The notes beneath the pieces were generated by a model. The model was not told the DNA's origin and did not search any database. It worked only from the letters and a program-made list of their open reading frames with translations. From Antennarius striatus (taxonomy: Eukaryota; Chordata; Actinopteri; Lophiiformes; Antennariidae), in contig NC_090797.1 of the NCBI RefSeq assembly GCF_040054535.1, positions 1,580,001 through 1,644,000 of the forward strand: a stretch of DNA of 64,000 bases, given 5' to 3'. A program made the translations under genes and the position numbers. Positions 8,701 to 36,200 of this stretch are shown in pieces. Each line of letters starts with the position of its first letter. Position 1 is the first letter of the stretch.

Positions 8701-11098
8701 ATAACACGAATCCAGATCCATCAATAAAAATGTCGGTGCCAACAATTAATAAATAGTTCTTTGCTCAACAAGATAAAATTATTTTGCTGACGGAAGTGAA
8801 CCACGTGATGCCAATAATGAATCCTGTCTGAATATATCAGCATCCACGACCCCAATGAAAATAAACAGTGGAGGAATAATGATCCTTCACAAAGCAATGA
8901 ATGAATGAAGCCTATTAAAAAATTCTCATACTCATTCAGAATAATCAATACTCTTCATAGTTTCTGAGATCACGATGGTCACATGAGTAACGCGGGGAAT
9001 GGACGTTACTCACTCAGGTGAAGTAATCCTTCAGGTGCGTTTGGGTGGAGCTCCTCTGGTGGGGAAAGTTCTCATTAATCCATCGCTGGATCCGCGTTAA
9101 CGGGAGTTCAGAAGTCCAGAACGCGTGGAAATCGAGACTCTTCGGTATTTAGTATCCTCAAAAGGCATTGATTATTTAAATATAGAACAACATCGCGGAA
9201 CTGAGTTCCTCTCCTCTCGCCAGCTCATCCAAAACCACCAGCTGTTTCCACCAGGTGGTTCTCAGTGGGCGGGGAGAAGCAACCAATCAGTGCGATTGAT
9301 CAACTCCAAGTAGTAATAATGTGACCCACAGAACATGTCATTGGCAGTGTCCATATGAATTCAGCATGCAGGTCTTACTTTGCTTATATTTTATTTCTTT
9401 TAGAGGATTTTGTGTCTTTGTCTTTGTGTTTTTGTATTGTTTTTAGTTTTTGAGTTCACCTCAGGAGTCACATCCTTTAATTGGTTCAACTTATCCAACA
9501 ATCAATAATGTTGCGCGTTGAAATGATAATTCTCCGTTTACATCGAACCAAAAATCGCCCCATGCGCTCCAGTTTTGAAGGAAGTACTTCAATTCGTTTC
9601 GTTCATCTTAACAAAAGTTTGCCTTTTATCAAGTTAAAAAAATACGTAATGATATCTGAGTTGTTAGGATGGGTAAAGTAACATTAAAATGATTTTCTCA
9701 ACTTTTATTTAGAATATTTCATCCAGACGCGTTGGCGTCGTGTTAAATCTGCATCAAATGAAAATGAAGCATTTGTAGTTCCTCACTTTGGCCACAGGAG
9801 GGAGTAAAACGCTTTTACCGTCAAGAGCCTTCTAAAAAAAATTATCAGCAATGGAGTTTAAAATATATTTCTATTTGAAATGTATACAATCGTAAAACTG
9901 TTTGAAATGCTAACTAGCATTAGCCCCCCTCTCCCTTCTCGTTAGTTTCCTAAAGATAAAGTAATAATTGTGCGTCTGGGTTCAGACACGAAGACTGAGT
10001 GAAGCTCAGTAATACTACCATTGACCACAGGAGGGCAGTGTCATCAATGTGTTCATGTCCGGTGGTCGTTCAAAATAAAAGCATCAAACTAACAAGAAAT
10101 ATATTTCACAATTAAAGTACGACTAAAAACTGTTTTTTAATGTTTTTATATTGTTTTTGAACGATTGTTACTATCAGAATAAAGACGTGAAGGGGGTTTT
10201 AAGCGAGGAGATTCATAAAGAACGTGAGTCATCACATTTACAGATTTACAGCTCATCAGAAATATTGAAAGATGCAACTTTAACTGCCTGGAGGCAAAAA
10301 AAAAAGCATCCATGATTAAACAAAAACAGTAATGAAAAGGTGGAATATTTTTATTACAGGTGAGTTTCATTTAAGTTTTATTATTTCACAAATTTCACAC
10401 ATATAAAAACAAAATTATGCAAAATGTGGCAAATTACTTTAAGAGAGAAGAGGCAGGGCTGAGATAAACACCGCCGTCACTTTACTCGCCGACCCTCTCT
10501 ATTGTCAGTCTCTCAGCTTTAAAATGAAATCACCTAAAGCACTCAACCGGAAATAAAATAACTCTTTATTGTTGTTGGAGCCACAAACAAATGTAAACAT
10601 GAACACGTGATCTAATATAACACTTAATTAACACGATCATAAATAAAAGTTCAGTGCAAAACAAAGCTGTGATACGTACACACACAGCAGGATTAGCATT
10701 AGCTCCAGGAGGAGGATGTATGAAGTTTTCTAATGTTTTTTTTTATACCTAAGCATTTGCAGAATATTTTGTATAGCTGCTAAAATGGCATCAAAACTTT
10801 TATTTTGTTTAAAATTTTTCCTCCATAATCCTCGTGACAGTCGTGAAAATCGTACGTTGAGTTTTAGCTACAATAGAAATGGCGCAAATTCAAATAAAAA
10901 CAGCAACAGATTTAAATAAATATTCATCGTACATTTTCCTGCAGGTATCCTGTGAGCTAGCGTGATAGCAGCTGAGTATTAGCGGGCATCAGGAGTGCGT
11001 TGTCATGGTTGCAGATCCAAAAAAAGATCACGTTGGGACGGGAGAAGTGGGCGGAGCCTTGGCGTGATGGAATGACGAATGAGGTTTGGCTTCGTTTC
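8701..11098. other. intergenic DNA and dnm1l 3' UTR
   Basis: No coding exon is seen. A minus-strand AATAAA (TTTATT on the plus strand) near 10563 is a plausible polyadenylation signal for dnm1l, giving a 3' UTR of about 0.5 kb. The rest is AT-rich sequence without recognisable structure. Confidence 0.45.
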
Positions 11099-17391
<6,293 letters not shown>

Positions 17392-17962
17392 ATGTTACAA
17401 TTCCTGGTGAGTATAAAGACGCCATAGTTGTTGACATTGACATTAGTCGGGATGCTGAGGGGATACGCGACTAGCCAAGCTAATGTGTTAGCTGCTAGCA
17501 CAGTATTCTTGTTATGCTCATAATTATGCTAACAGCATAATCAACAGACCTTCTTGTTGTGTCAGTTGAAAGTCGATGCTAATAGTTTGTTCCTTTTAAT
17601 GCAGCTAATGTTTGATTAAATTGTCACATCAGACTTTAATTTTTTATTTTTTTGTAATCAGTCGCTTTGATTAACGTTGCTTGTTTTGTCTTTCAGGCTG
17701 GCTTTACGTTGGGAAATGTTATTGGGATGTACGTGGCGCAGAACTATGACGTAAGTTCTCACGTCCGGACAAACCAGGGGTCGTCAGGTCAAGTGTGACG
17801 GGGCCACCGGTTTCCTGCATTACCCTGAAGCTACATCAATATTGTCAATGAGATTGACATTAATAAATACTGTTTTATTTTCCTTTTCAGGTTCCCAACA
17901 TAGCCAAGAAGATCGAAGCCTTCAAGAAAGAGGTGGAGGCCAAGAAGAAGCCCCCAGAGTGA
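17392..17962 (+). CDS. stmp1: short transmembrane mitochondrial protein 1, 3 exons, 46 aa
   Basis: A conserved vertebrate micropeptide of the mitochondrial inner membrane, linked in mammals to respiratory-complex activity. Coding exons: 17392-17406, 17697-17750 and 17891-17962, with canonical GT-AG introns falling between codons. The peptide begins MLQFLAGFTLGNVIGMYVAQ, a hydrophobic segment at about residues 2-20, followed by NYDVPNIAKKIEAFKK and a basic KKKPPE tail, matching the 47-residue human protein closely. The whole gene is too small and split for frame-based gene finding. A polyadenylation signal AATAAA lies at 18359-18364. It shares a promoter with dnm1l. Confidence 0.93.
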
Positions 17963-18358
17963 GGAACCAAAAACCACTTTGCAAGAACAAAATGGACTTG
18001 GGAGACAAATTATTTATTTTTACGTGGTTAAGATTTGATGGTGTAACATCTGTATAAACAGATTAATAGTGCCTGGAAACGTTTTCGTTTTTTCGTCTTG
18101 CCTTAACTGGCATTTGGAGTATTTGAAAGAATAATACATCTGAAAAGATGCCTTGTAGTCCAGGATTATGGGACAGTGGGTTGGCCTTTTCAGGGATTCA
18201 ATTGTTTGTTTTATATTATGTTCTTTAAATTGACAATAGAAAATACAACTGCTCCTCCTTTGCTGTCCAAAATTTTTATTTGCAGACTTGCAATATAACC
18301 GTAAATGCCAAAGTTAGTTTTTATGATGTTTGAAACATATGTGAATATTTCACCTTGC

Positions 18359-18364
18359 AATAAA
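18359..18364 (+). terminator. stmp1 polyadenylation signal
   Basis: AATAAA, the first canonical hexamer after the stmp1 stop. The converging smkr1 transcript has its own candidate signal (TTTATT on the plus strand) near 18270, so the two 3' UTRs would overlap by about 100 bp. Confidence 0.5.
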
Positions 18365-18517
18365 GCTTTAGACAATTGTAAACGAGTGCCTGATTGACTT
18401 TTACTGACACATTTGCAGAATTGTATAGGATGCAGGTGGAACTTTACTCGGGTTGTCATTACAGGTGTGTCCACCAGGTGGAGCCAGAAAGATTTATTTC
18501 ATTACAATGAAACATTT

Positions 18518-18854
18518 CTACTTTTTCTTCTTCCGCTTTGTTCCCTTCTTACTTTTCTTTGTTGCATTCTGCTGAATGAAGCCTCTGAATTTCAGACAGT
18601 CAGCTGCATTGTGGGAAATGTAGTAGAGATTCTCCATGGCTGCTGGGCTGAGGAGGTCCACCTCAGTCTTGGTGGATTTGGCACCAGAGGACTTGTTTCT
18701 GGTTGTTTTTGGACTCTTCTTTTTCTTGGCGGGTTTAGAACTCTGGGATTTTGACTTCCTGGATTTGGTGGGCTTTGAAGTAAATACAGATGGATTGAAA
18801 TATTACTAGTTTGGATTTTGTAGTCTTTCAAATCTATAGTATATACTTTACCAT
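18518..18854 (-). CDS. smkr1: small lysine-rich protein 1, 85 aa
   Basis: Coding exons 18852-18854 and 18518-18772. The upstream exon ends with the ATG itself (CACCATG|GTAAAG) and the next exon starts CCC, giving MP as in the human protein. The product is lysine/serine-rich at both ends, around a conserved core [20 protein letters not shown] at residues 42-61 followed by [10 protein letters not shown]. That core matches human SMKR1 (EVDILSPAAM and a YYI.HN motif). The function is unknown. The protein is longer than the human one (66 aa) by basic extensions. An upstream 5' UTR exon with a good donor (CACTG|GTAAGG) is likely near 18992-19060. It lies tail-to-tail with stmp1. Confidence 0.9.
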
Positions 18855-19856
18855 GGTGATAGATGTCAGGTTCTGTCCTGATGTGATGAGGAATTATTTA
18901 TCCATCTGTAAAATGAGATTCCTATGCAGAAATAAATGCTTCAATAAATCAGTCTTAGCTTTTGAAATGTCACAAATAAAAATATATTCCTTACCAGTGG
19001 TTGACTTGGCACTGAATGGCTTCAACCGGGACAGCGATACCTCTGTTTACGTCCCGTCGTCGTAGAGACAGGACGGAGTGATGAATGAGGAGGCTGGCCT
19101 CGCCCAAGAGCCTCTGAACTCCTTTGTTTCACACAATACGTAGTTTCAGGTACGACATTAAGCTCAAAAAATGAGTTCAAGTAGTGAAGGAGCAACCAGC
19201 ATCCAGTCGGCAGCTTTTTTTAATTTTTAGCACACTTTTTAAGACGACACAAACTCAAACTCTTTGGCAACTCTCCCCAAATTCTCCCAAAATTTAAAAA
19301 GCTCTTTCATTCACGTTGTGAAATCCTCATTGTGACATCACTAATACTTAAATACATTCAGTTGATGTTGGACAGAATGCCATGCAGAAGCCCTTATAAT
19401 CATGCATCACTAATAAATAATCACGATCATGATGGGTTTGCAGCCACTTAGAATAAAAAAATCCAATATGGACCAAAAAAAAACAAATCGGTAACAGTCG
19501 TGAACAAGAGACGCACAACCAGAGTTCTTAATGACATCACAAACTGGCCGTTTGCAGCCCACACTAGAAAGTTGAGGCGGTAAGTTTCTTGTTGCACTTC
19601 ATCATTTTTCTAAATAAGACTTGAGAAAGTAGAAATTCAACTCCAACAATAAGAGTGATGGAGCGTCGTCCTCTGCATAGAGACGGTTTGTTGGCGCTCC
19701 ATGACAACAACACAAGAGCAGAGTTTGGGGGTGGCGCCTGTTTCAAGTGCAGCATCTCTCTCTGATGCGATCCGAACCGGATTAACGTGCTGCGGGAGCA
19801 GGAAGACTTTTTCGCCGCAGCCTGTGACTCGACCACTAGGGGGCGGTGTAGCCGAG
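18855..19856. other. smkr1 5' region and dhx57 3' UTR
   Basis: This holds a probable smkr1 non-coding first exon and promoter (about 18990-19100), then sequence downstream of the dhx57 stop that is presumably its 3' UTR. No further coding exon is seen. Confidence 0.45.
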
Positions 19857-26834
<6,978 letters not shown>

Positions 26835-26838
26835 TTCC

Positions 26839-27913
26839 CTGATTAAACAGATTCACACAGATTTAAGCATCTCCATCAGCTTTTCATGGGAACAACACAA
26901 CAAAATGATCACTCACCTCCAGTCAGTGTCCCATCATAGCAGCAGATAACCTGTGAGGAGTGACAGACAGTGTTTAGCTGGAGTGAACCTGCTGCTCCCC
27001 CAGAGAGCTGCTAGCTTCTGACCCGGCTCCAGCAGGAGGAGCAGCGACACGCCGGCTGACACACACCGCCGGCGGCTACGATTATGCAACCAGAGCGGGG
27101 TGACACACACGCACACGCATGGCTGGACGCCAACGGGTCCGGTTAGCTTGTTCTGACCGGAAGAGTCACGGCTGGAGTCACGGAAACAACGTGGGGGAAA
27201 GTTTGTTTAGCTAGCTAACAAGCTAGCAGCTAGTTCAGCGGAAAGAAAGAAACTTTTTCACAAGTAGAGAGTTTTTTTTAAGGAAATAAATTAGTAGTGA
27301 GTAAAATAATTGTGAAAGTCAACTTTCATAACAGGTGTGGACAAACCTGAGGCAGTGAGTCGGGACGCCGGTAGTCAGCAGCATCTCCACTGGCATAGCG
27401 GAGAGTTCAAAGTTTCTCTTCCGGTTTCTTTGATGATGACTGCTATGTCCCGCCCTTCTCCACTTCTAAACCAATCACAGCGCCGTAAAACCAATCATAA
27501 CCAATCATTGAGAACAACTAGTTGGCAATTAGAAGCAAGGTAGGGTGATTCTTTCTTTATCGTCGTAGGACTGGTACGTCATAAGAAAAAAAATGTTTTA
27601 GACTACAAATATAAAATTATTATCAATTATATTTTTGAAATACAATCTACGGTTTGAATGAGTAAAATCATTTTTAAGTTAAATTAATATTTTTAAAAAA
27701 ACTATAAACACATTTTCTACTTTCGTCTCAACTCGACCTGATAACCATGGAAACTGCTTTAAACTTGCGTCAAGCAGCGGTTGCGACGCAGGCTGCTTTT
27801 GATCTTTATGGTTACGTAGCGTTAAAAGACACTGATAAATTTAGCTTTTTTTGAGTTGTGTTTTTAAAAATTGTTTTTTTTCATTTAATCTATTCGGTAA
27901 TCTTCTGTCACGG
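26839..27913. promoter_or_regulatory. bidirectional dhx57/morn2 promoter and dhx57 5' UTR exons
   Basis: This includes a spliced dhx57 leader (donor CTGGAG|GTGAGT at 26917) and then a CpG-containing stretch with ETS-type sites (CCGGAAG near 27159, CTTCCGG near 27418). No coding sequence is seen. The shared head-to-head arrangement with morn2 is also found in mammals. Confidence 0.55.
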
Positions 27914-28888
<975 letters not shown>

Positions 28889-29165
28889 CCAAAAAGGGAC
28901 GTTAGGCAAAACATGTCACGCATGAATCGCATTTACAAAACACACCATTACGAACATTTATGTGATAGAAGTTTAAATAAAAACCATCTGCGCCTGTGTG
29001 CATGAAGAGTCTCACTTCAAAATGAAAGAAAAAACAACATCTTTACTTTCTCATGACTTTTGCAGTGAAGGACGAGAACAACCGGCCAATCACAGGCGGC
29101 CTGGACTGTTGGAACATTTGCCCGAGGAGTGTGTGATGCAATATGTGCGTGTGGCCGGTTTGACC

Positions 29166-29196
<31 letters not shown>

Positions 29197-30785
29197 CTTA
29201 TTCTCCACACAAACAGCTGTTCAACATTGTTTTAATCTGTTATTGTAGTTTGTTGTTCTGTAATTGCACACCCCCCTGAACAACAGTATTACAGAGTGCT
29301 GGTCGACTACACAGATATGGAAATGTCACATAAACACACATTTACTCTAGAAACATCCATACGATGCTACACACATCTGGTAAAAATACTGAAGCTGACA
29401 CAGGAAACAAATTCCATTGGTTGATTGTACAACTTCCAGGTAGAAAACAACATTTTTTGTATTTATTGCAAAACCTTCGGCCCTGAATGAAAAACCTTAA
29501 AACCAACGACTGTTACGTTAAAAAAATAGGAAATGGCATCACATTTGGCACAAGATACAAAAAACGTCTTGAAATGCGCCCGACTCGCCGCGGGTTATTG
29601 TGCTGGGTGAAAACGTGACGATAAAAGCGTTATTTGTCGCTACAGGAAGTGACCTCGACGATGGGAAGGAAGCTTTTAAAACCTTTGCTATATATATTAT
29701 CTCCATGAACCTGAGAATCTATAAAGTCTATAATATCATTTCTAAAAGTTTTCCCCCGCCCTCTCTGGAAAAGAAAATTTAATTTTTTGTTGCTCTGAGA
29801 GGAAAAAAGTTCTACTTGTGCTCGAATGTTAAACAAAACTCAAACATCCGTTGAAATTTTAAAATCATGATCATCATGCAGAGAAAATTATCCTTGTATA
29901 AACAGTTAACGCCACCTGTCCAGGTGGGTGGATAATCTGAACTGAGCAGGAAAGAACTATCTTTGTTGTCTGTGCTTTAATTCCCATGATGCACCTCAGC
30001 GCTAACACCTGGAGCCACGTTTACCACCAATAGCAGCACACCAAAGGTTCCATAAAGAAGAGGTTAGGTCAGAATTAAATTTAAAGTCTAAATAATTTAA
30101 TTTATTCTTTCTTATTTTGTCTTTTGAACAAAATGTCTGTGATGTCCAGATTTAAAATTGAAATTTACTAGAGTTTCTAAGACACCTAGAACAACAAGGG
30201 TTCTAATATTAATACTGGAGAACAAATATAACATAGTTTAACTGGAATTTCTACATCTGCTCAGTGCCATTTAGCTTTTTTTCCTTCTATTTATTTCTGT
30301 AATTTTTGTTCATTCACAAACAAACACTTATACAGCTGGTATTTCTCTATTTTTATCATTTTTTTTCTTTTTTTTTTAATTTTGGTGCTGTATCACGAGC
30401 GTCCACCTCTATCAGAATTGATGCTACGGAAACTTTTTTTGAAAAAAAAAAAAAAAAACATCAGGAAAAAACTATAACCTGATTCCTGCAGCAGGTTTGT
30501 GCTTAAATAAAATAAAGTAAAATGAGATAAAATAAAATAAAAAATATTAAAACTGACTACAAATTATTTACATCGTTCATAAAAGCAGAATATAATCAAT
30601 AGAAATAAATATTAAAATGTCACCCAAAATTCAGAAAAGCACCATTTTAGGAAGTGGGGGGGCGCAGATTGAAAACTGGGATGGGGGGCTATTTTTATGT
30701 GGGGGGGGTGCTACATCACCTGTGACCTCACAGTAGTCCTAGGCACGCGTTAGCATCTCCTGTTTTCCCATCATCCCCCCCTCCA
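28889..30785. other. morn2 and strip2 convergent 3' region
   Basis: No coding exon. morn2 polyadenylation (AATAAA) is at 28976-28981. Several minus-strand AATAAA candidates for strip2 (TTTATT on the plus strand near 29462, 30101 and 30289) would give a 3' UTR of 0.5-1.3 kb. A (GT)n tract occupies 29168-29195, and short G-runs lie near 30655-30710. Confidence 0.5.
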
Positions 30786-32456
30786 TCACGGATGCTGCAG
30801 CAGCCCCTCCCACTGGATGGGCTGGGAAAACACCTCCCTCTCCAGCCACATCTCGTAGCTGTAGTGGAAGTCCTCCGGCAGCGCCACCTGCTGGCCCAGG
30901 ACGCTCTGCAGGCAGTTGTCCACGGGGGCCAAGTCGCCGTTGCGATTCTTGTCGTAGCGGCGGCTGTTGAAGCGCTCGATGTTTTCCCGCAGGGCGCATT
31001 CCTCCGCCTGGAAGTCCCACGGCCGGGCATCGATATCTGGGGGGGGGGGCGAAGAGGATTCCAGTCAGTCTCCCCCACCTCCGTCTTTCTACGTTTGCAC
31101 TCATGGCGACGGAACCGGTGGAGGATGCTGACCCTACAACGTCCCCACACCACCTCTCCTCTATTTCCTGTTGCTATGGCAACAACATCCAACCCTCTCA
31201 GCAGCGGCTGGAGGAGTAATCACGCAAAACGCTCTACAGTGAATTGATCAGCCGGGGCAGTGAGGGGGTGTCTCCTTACCGTTCCCGTAGGCCCAGTCGT
31301 CGTTGAGCCGGTGCCGGACCTTCTGGTAGATGGCCGACATGGTCTTCATGTTGCTCTTCCTCCACTGGCGGCCCAGGTACTTGGTCTGGATCTTCAGCAG
31401 CTTGAGGACGTAGAGCTGCATCATGGCCTGCTTCACCTTCAGGGCTCTCTTCAGGATGGGGGCCGACTTGAACACCACCAGCATCTGGAAGGAAACCCAA
31501 CAAAAACCAGTTTATCTCCTGGTACCAGTCAGGGTTGCCCACTCTCTCTGGGGTAACTCTTAGGGGTGTTGAACAGACTTGCACTGTATGCAGACGACTT
31601 GCTTTTGTACATGACCAACCCTCCTCTCAGTTACCTAACATTCTGTCATTATTACAACACTTTGTTTGGGGGTTTTTCAAATTAAAAGCACTCATTTCAA
31701 CTTAAAGAGAGGACTTTATTGTGAAGGACAGTCTTCCCATCCTCCTACCATCGTTCTGGAGTGTTTCCACTTGGTCAGCTTGTTCAATATTCGCAGCAGG
31801 TTGATGCAGGAAAACAGGTTCCTCCAACAGAACTGGTTTGTGTCTCCCGCTTCCTAAAAACACACGCAGAAGCCACGAAAGGTCACGACGACGCCCGACT
31901 GAAACCCCCCCACAAACCCCCACTGGACGACCTTGCTCACCAGGCTTTCAGCTGTGAGTTCAGGCATCTCGTGGACCACACAATGGGGGAAGTCCAGGAC
32001 GCAAATACTGGAACAGACACACCAAAACACACCACTGAAACCTGATTGGCTGCCATCTGTGCCACCTACCCATAATGCTTGGTTAAGACAACAGGACCCC
32101 ACCTGTTTTTGGCGCTGATGTAGGACATGATGTTCTGGTTGAAGAACTTGAGGATGAGGGGGATGCAGTTGGCGAACACCAGGTGCTGGGAGACGATCTC
32201 AAACTGCCAGGAGAGAGAGATAACGTGGAAAAGTTACCAAGACGTCCGGGAAAAAAACCAAAGTCTGACTGATGAAAGCCTGGGAAGGATAATCGGAGAG
32301 ATCGCTGAAGGATTAAAATTAAAAGACCTGGTAAACGTGGTTGAGCTTGAAGTGCTTGAGGAGCAGCAGCAGCAGAGCAGAGATGGCCTTCACGATGATC
32401 TCCTTGTGGCGGTTCACGTCGATTCCCAGCTTCATGCTCTGCAGGACCGTGATACT

Positions 32457-32520
<64 letters not shown>

Positions 32521-33209
32521 TGGACTGTGCCGCTGCCTCCTGTAGGTGGCGCTCCTCCTCTGATGATCTACTTACGGCATCTCCTCAGGGAGGACGTCAG
32601 CCAGGATGTTGATGGAGTCGGTTTTGGCTTTGGAGGTGGGGGCAGCGGCCAGCAGCAGCTTCAGGAGGGCAATCTGAAGGAAAGAGGATGTGGGCATCAA
32701 ACCCTCCTGGGGGCAAAACCGGTGAGACTCTAGGGTCAGAGATGCCCTAGGGGGGGCAGTTTGAGCCACTCACCACGTACTGGGAGAGGTTGGGAAGCAT
32801 GCCCAGGTACAGCATCTCCGCCGGCGTCTCCTCCACCTCCTCCTCGCCCTGAGCCACATTACACACACCAAACACACATCCCACCGTCAGCGCCTTCAAA
32901 CGAGGAGCTAAAACTTTATTGTCCCGGCAGCGTTCTCGTAAATAAAACCCCCCCTCATCTACTCTTACCTCTCTCTCTCTCGTTTTATCTGTTTGCTTTT
33001 ATTGTCTTTTATGTGCAGTTTTAACGTCTAGGTTTTACTCTGTTTGACTAATGATGCTATATAATGGTCTTAACCCCCCCATTAAACTCACTTTTATTAT
33101 GTGGCTTTTTTGTGACTGACGTTTTTAAAAAAATAATTTTTATTACCTTTAAATTTCTTTGAAAAATGTAATTTCATTTTATAATATGAAGCAACACAAC
33201 ACAAATAAA

Positions 33210-33244
<35 letters not shown>

Positions 33245-36200
33245 GTAATAAATTCGCTTTGTTAAATAAAATATAAATTGAAAAGATTAAATTAAATTAA
33301 AATAAATTAAATTAAACTCAATTAAATTAAATTAAATTAGTCATGATGGGAAGAGAATCCCACATTACTCCAACTGACCAGTGTCAGAGGACACTGCTGC
33401 AGCTCCTCCTCTCTCTTCATCTGTACCTCAGCGATGGACACATATTTATGCTGGAGAAGAAAACAAACAAACAAACAAACAAACAATTTATTTACATGGA
33501 CGTGTGCATATAGTGAGTGTTCACCTGAGAAAAACCAACTGTTTTTTTACCTGTTTGAGGGTCTTGACGCTCTCGTGGATGGGTCTGGGTAACCCCACCA
33601 GGGTCTCTATGTCACTACAGAACAACAAACAGTAAACAACAACAAGACAGGAACAAATAAACAACTCAAGGTTCTCTTATTGTCTCGGGGTGTGATACCT
33701 ACTTCCCCAGAGTAAACCCGATGAACTTGTTCCTGCTCGTCTCCAGGAAATGCTCGATGTCTTTCTCCCTGCACGCACGCACACACAAGTATGCACGGAC
33801 ACACACACACACACACACGCACACACACACACACACAGAGTCAGATTTGGATTCATCTGAGAACACCTGCCGTCTCGATCCTGTGCTCCTACCAGAAACC
33901 GGTGAGTTCATTCGCCCACACAAGACAAGAGCTTCTCGAATCTTATCTGTCACGCCGCCACTCTGTGTGTGTGTGTGTGTGTGTGTGAGTGTGTGTGTGT
34001 GTGTGTGTGAATCCATCAGACTTCATCCCTCTGATCCAGAAACACTTGAAATAAACACGCCAAGTGGAAAAAATCCACTCAGAGATGAAGAAAAATGTAG
34101 TTTTTGGGTCGTAAATATGTCGTGTCCTTCCTCCGATGGGTTTTTCAGATGCACCCTGGGAGGACACACACGCTTCGCTGTGTGCGACACACAGATGGAG
34201 AGCATATTGCCGGATAATGACGAAGAAAGAAAACCGAGAGGGTGCTTTCTATTTTGGGCTTATAACTCCTCACATGGTGGCACAAAACCGACACCAGATG
34301 CCAGGAAAATCATGCAAAAGTCCTGGTGCCAGGTAACGGGCCCATGTGTAGAGGTTTTATTCTCTACATGGGTTTTACAGCAGTAATTTATAGGAATTAA
34401 AACTTTATTAATGCTGCACAATTAGATTCTTTTGGTTTTTTTAGCAGAATTTCACAGTTTTTTGCTGTAATTTACAATCAATACTGGAACTGACCTGACT
34501 TTCGGGGCCCAGGGGAGGCCCTTGGGGAAGTTGACCCTTTCCGTGGGCGGTCTGAGGGGAGGCGGCGGAGGCGGGGGCTGTATGATGACATCACGGTCCA
34601 GCGGGTCCACCTCCCCCTCGATGCCGCTGTCCGTGTCGTCGGGGTCGTCCTCCTCGTCCCGCGCGTCGTCGTTCTTGAACGGGTCCCGTTCGTTGTAGGT
34701 GTCCAGGCTGTCCTGCTTGACCAGCGGCTGAGAGCGACAACAGGGACAGGGGGTGAGCTGGACTGGGAGGACTGGTGTGAAGGTGGATAACCCATAAAGA
34801 CACACCAAGAAATAATATTTCACTTAAATTTGACTCTCTCTTTCCAGGCTGGAAATTTCAGGACTTTTACTTTGAAAGGGTCACATTTAAAGGATGCAAC
34901 TGACTTTGAGTCATGACTAATAAACAGTTCTGGTGTCTGCATCTAATTTATTTTCCAGCATATTTTATGACTGTGCAGAAACAGTAGGCTAGAAGGTTGT
35001 AGAGAAACAGATACGGTTTATTTTTTGCAGACAAAGCATTACAAAAAGTTGCTGACCATTGTTCTTTATGGGTTTCTAGTTTTTGCATAAATCAGGTATT
35101 TGTCACAAGAGAAACACAACGTGAGCAGCCTGATGAATAAAATTAAATTCCCATTTTGGGAACAGACTAAAAAAGAAGCTTTAAGGTCTGCGCAGCGTAT
35201 CTGACCTGCAGGGAAGACACATGCTAACGTTTTCTTACCGTTCTTTCATTAAGTGCGAAGAGAAAAGGGACGGCATGCTCGTATTTGTCAGTTAAATATG
35301 AAGCTATAGCCAGAGGACGCTGAGCCACTCTTTGTAAATACTAAAGGTGTAATTAGCAGGTTATTGAGCTAGCGGCGGTAGCAGCAACTGCGCTAAACCA
35401 ACAAGATGAGACGGCGGGACGGGGTGACGCCGTGAGTGTGAGAGGTAAGAGCAGCTAGCAGGAGTTAGCAGCTAATACAGACACTGAGATTATATAATAT
35501 AGCATAATATTTGCATTTGCATAGTATCGCATAATATTTGGATACTAGTTAAAGAACTAAAGCTGCTAGCAAGTAGATTCTTTACTTTACAGCCGAGCTA
35601 GCTAGCCGTTCCTCTGTTTTCCGCTCTTTGTGTAAATGCTAATCTCGACATTTAGCATCATAGTTAGCAGATTTGATAATAGTATTAATCAAAGCTTCAA
35701 GAACTAGCTTGCGGGTAAAGGATGGTTTCCCGGGGCAACTTTTGGAACTTACCAAATTTCTTCACTTCAAACGGTAAAAATAATCACCGATCCACCGATC
35801 AAACCCAGACCAAGTGCACAACACACACATCCAAACACACATTTTAGTTCACACAGTTGCTCTGATGAATGACCGTGGAGAAAGTGCAAGCATCAGGCAT
35901 GAGTCAGCATTCGGGACGTTAGTCGAGCTAGCGCAGTCGATGCATGGTGCGCCGGTGGCGGTGCTAACGCTGGAGTAGGTGAGGACCGGGGTGAGTGTAT
36001 GGTGGGAGGAAGTTGGGGGGAGGAAGAGGAGCAGGTGAGACCGTGGTGGGAGACATTCTGGATGGAGAAGCCATTCGCCGACAAAGCTGTCAGGGTGAGG
36101 GGGCGATTGGTTGATCAGCAGGAAATACAACACCTACAGGAGAGGAAACACCTTCAGGGCGATCTCAGCTCGCCTACGCAGGGAATGCAACTTAATGACA

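Noticed and set aside
18518-18772. ZNF143-like string inside the smkr1 coding exon, matching the MITE motif over about 21 bp
   Set aside because: It encodes YYISHNA, which is conserved in human SMKR1, so it is not MITE-derived; the match is probably coincidence under coding constraint.
33721-34386. 221-codon plus-strand frame
   Set aside because: It crosses two dinucleotide repeats and is antisense to a strip2 exon; there is no conserved domain.
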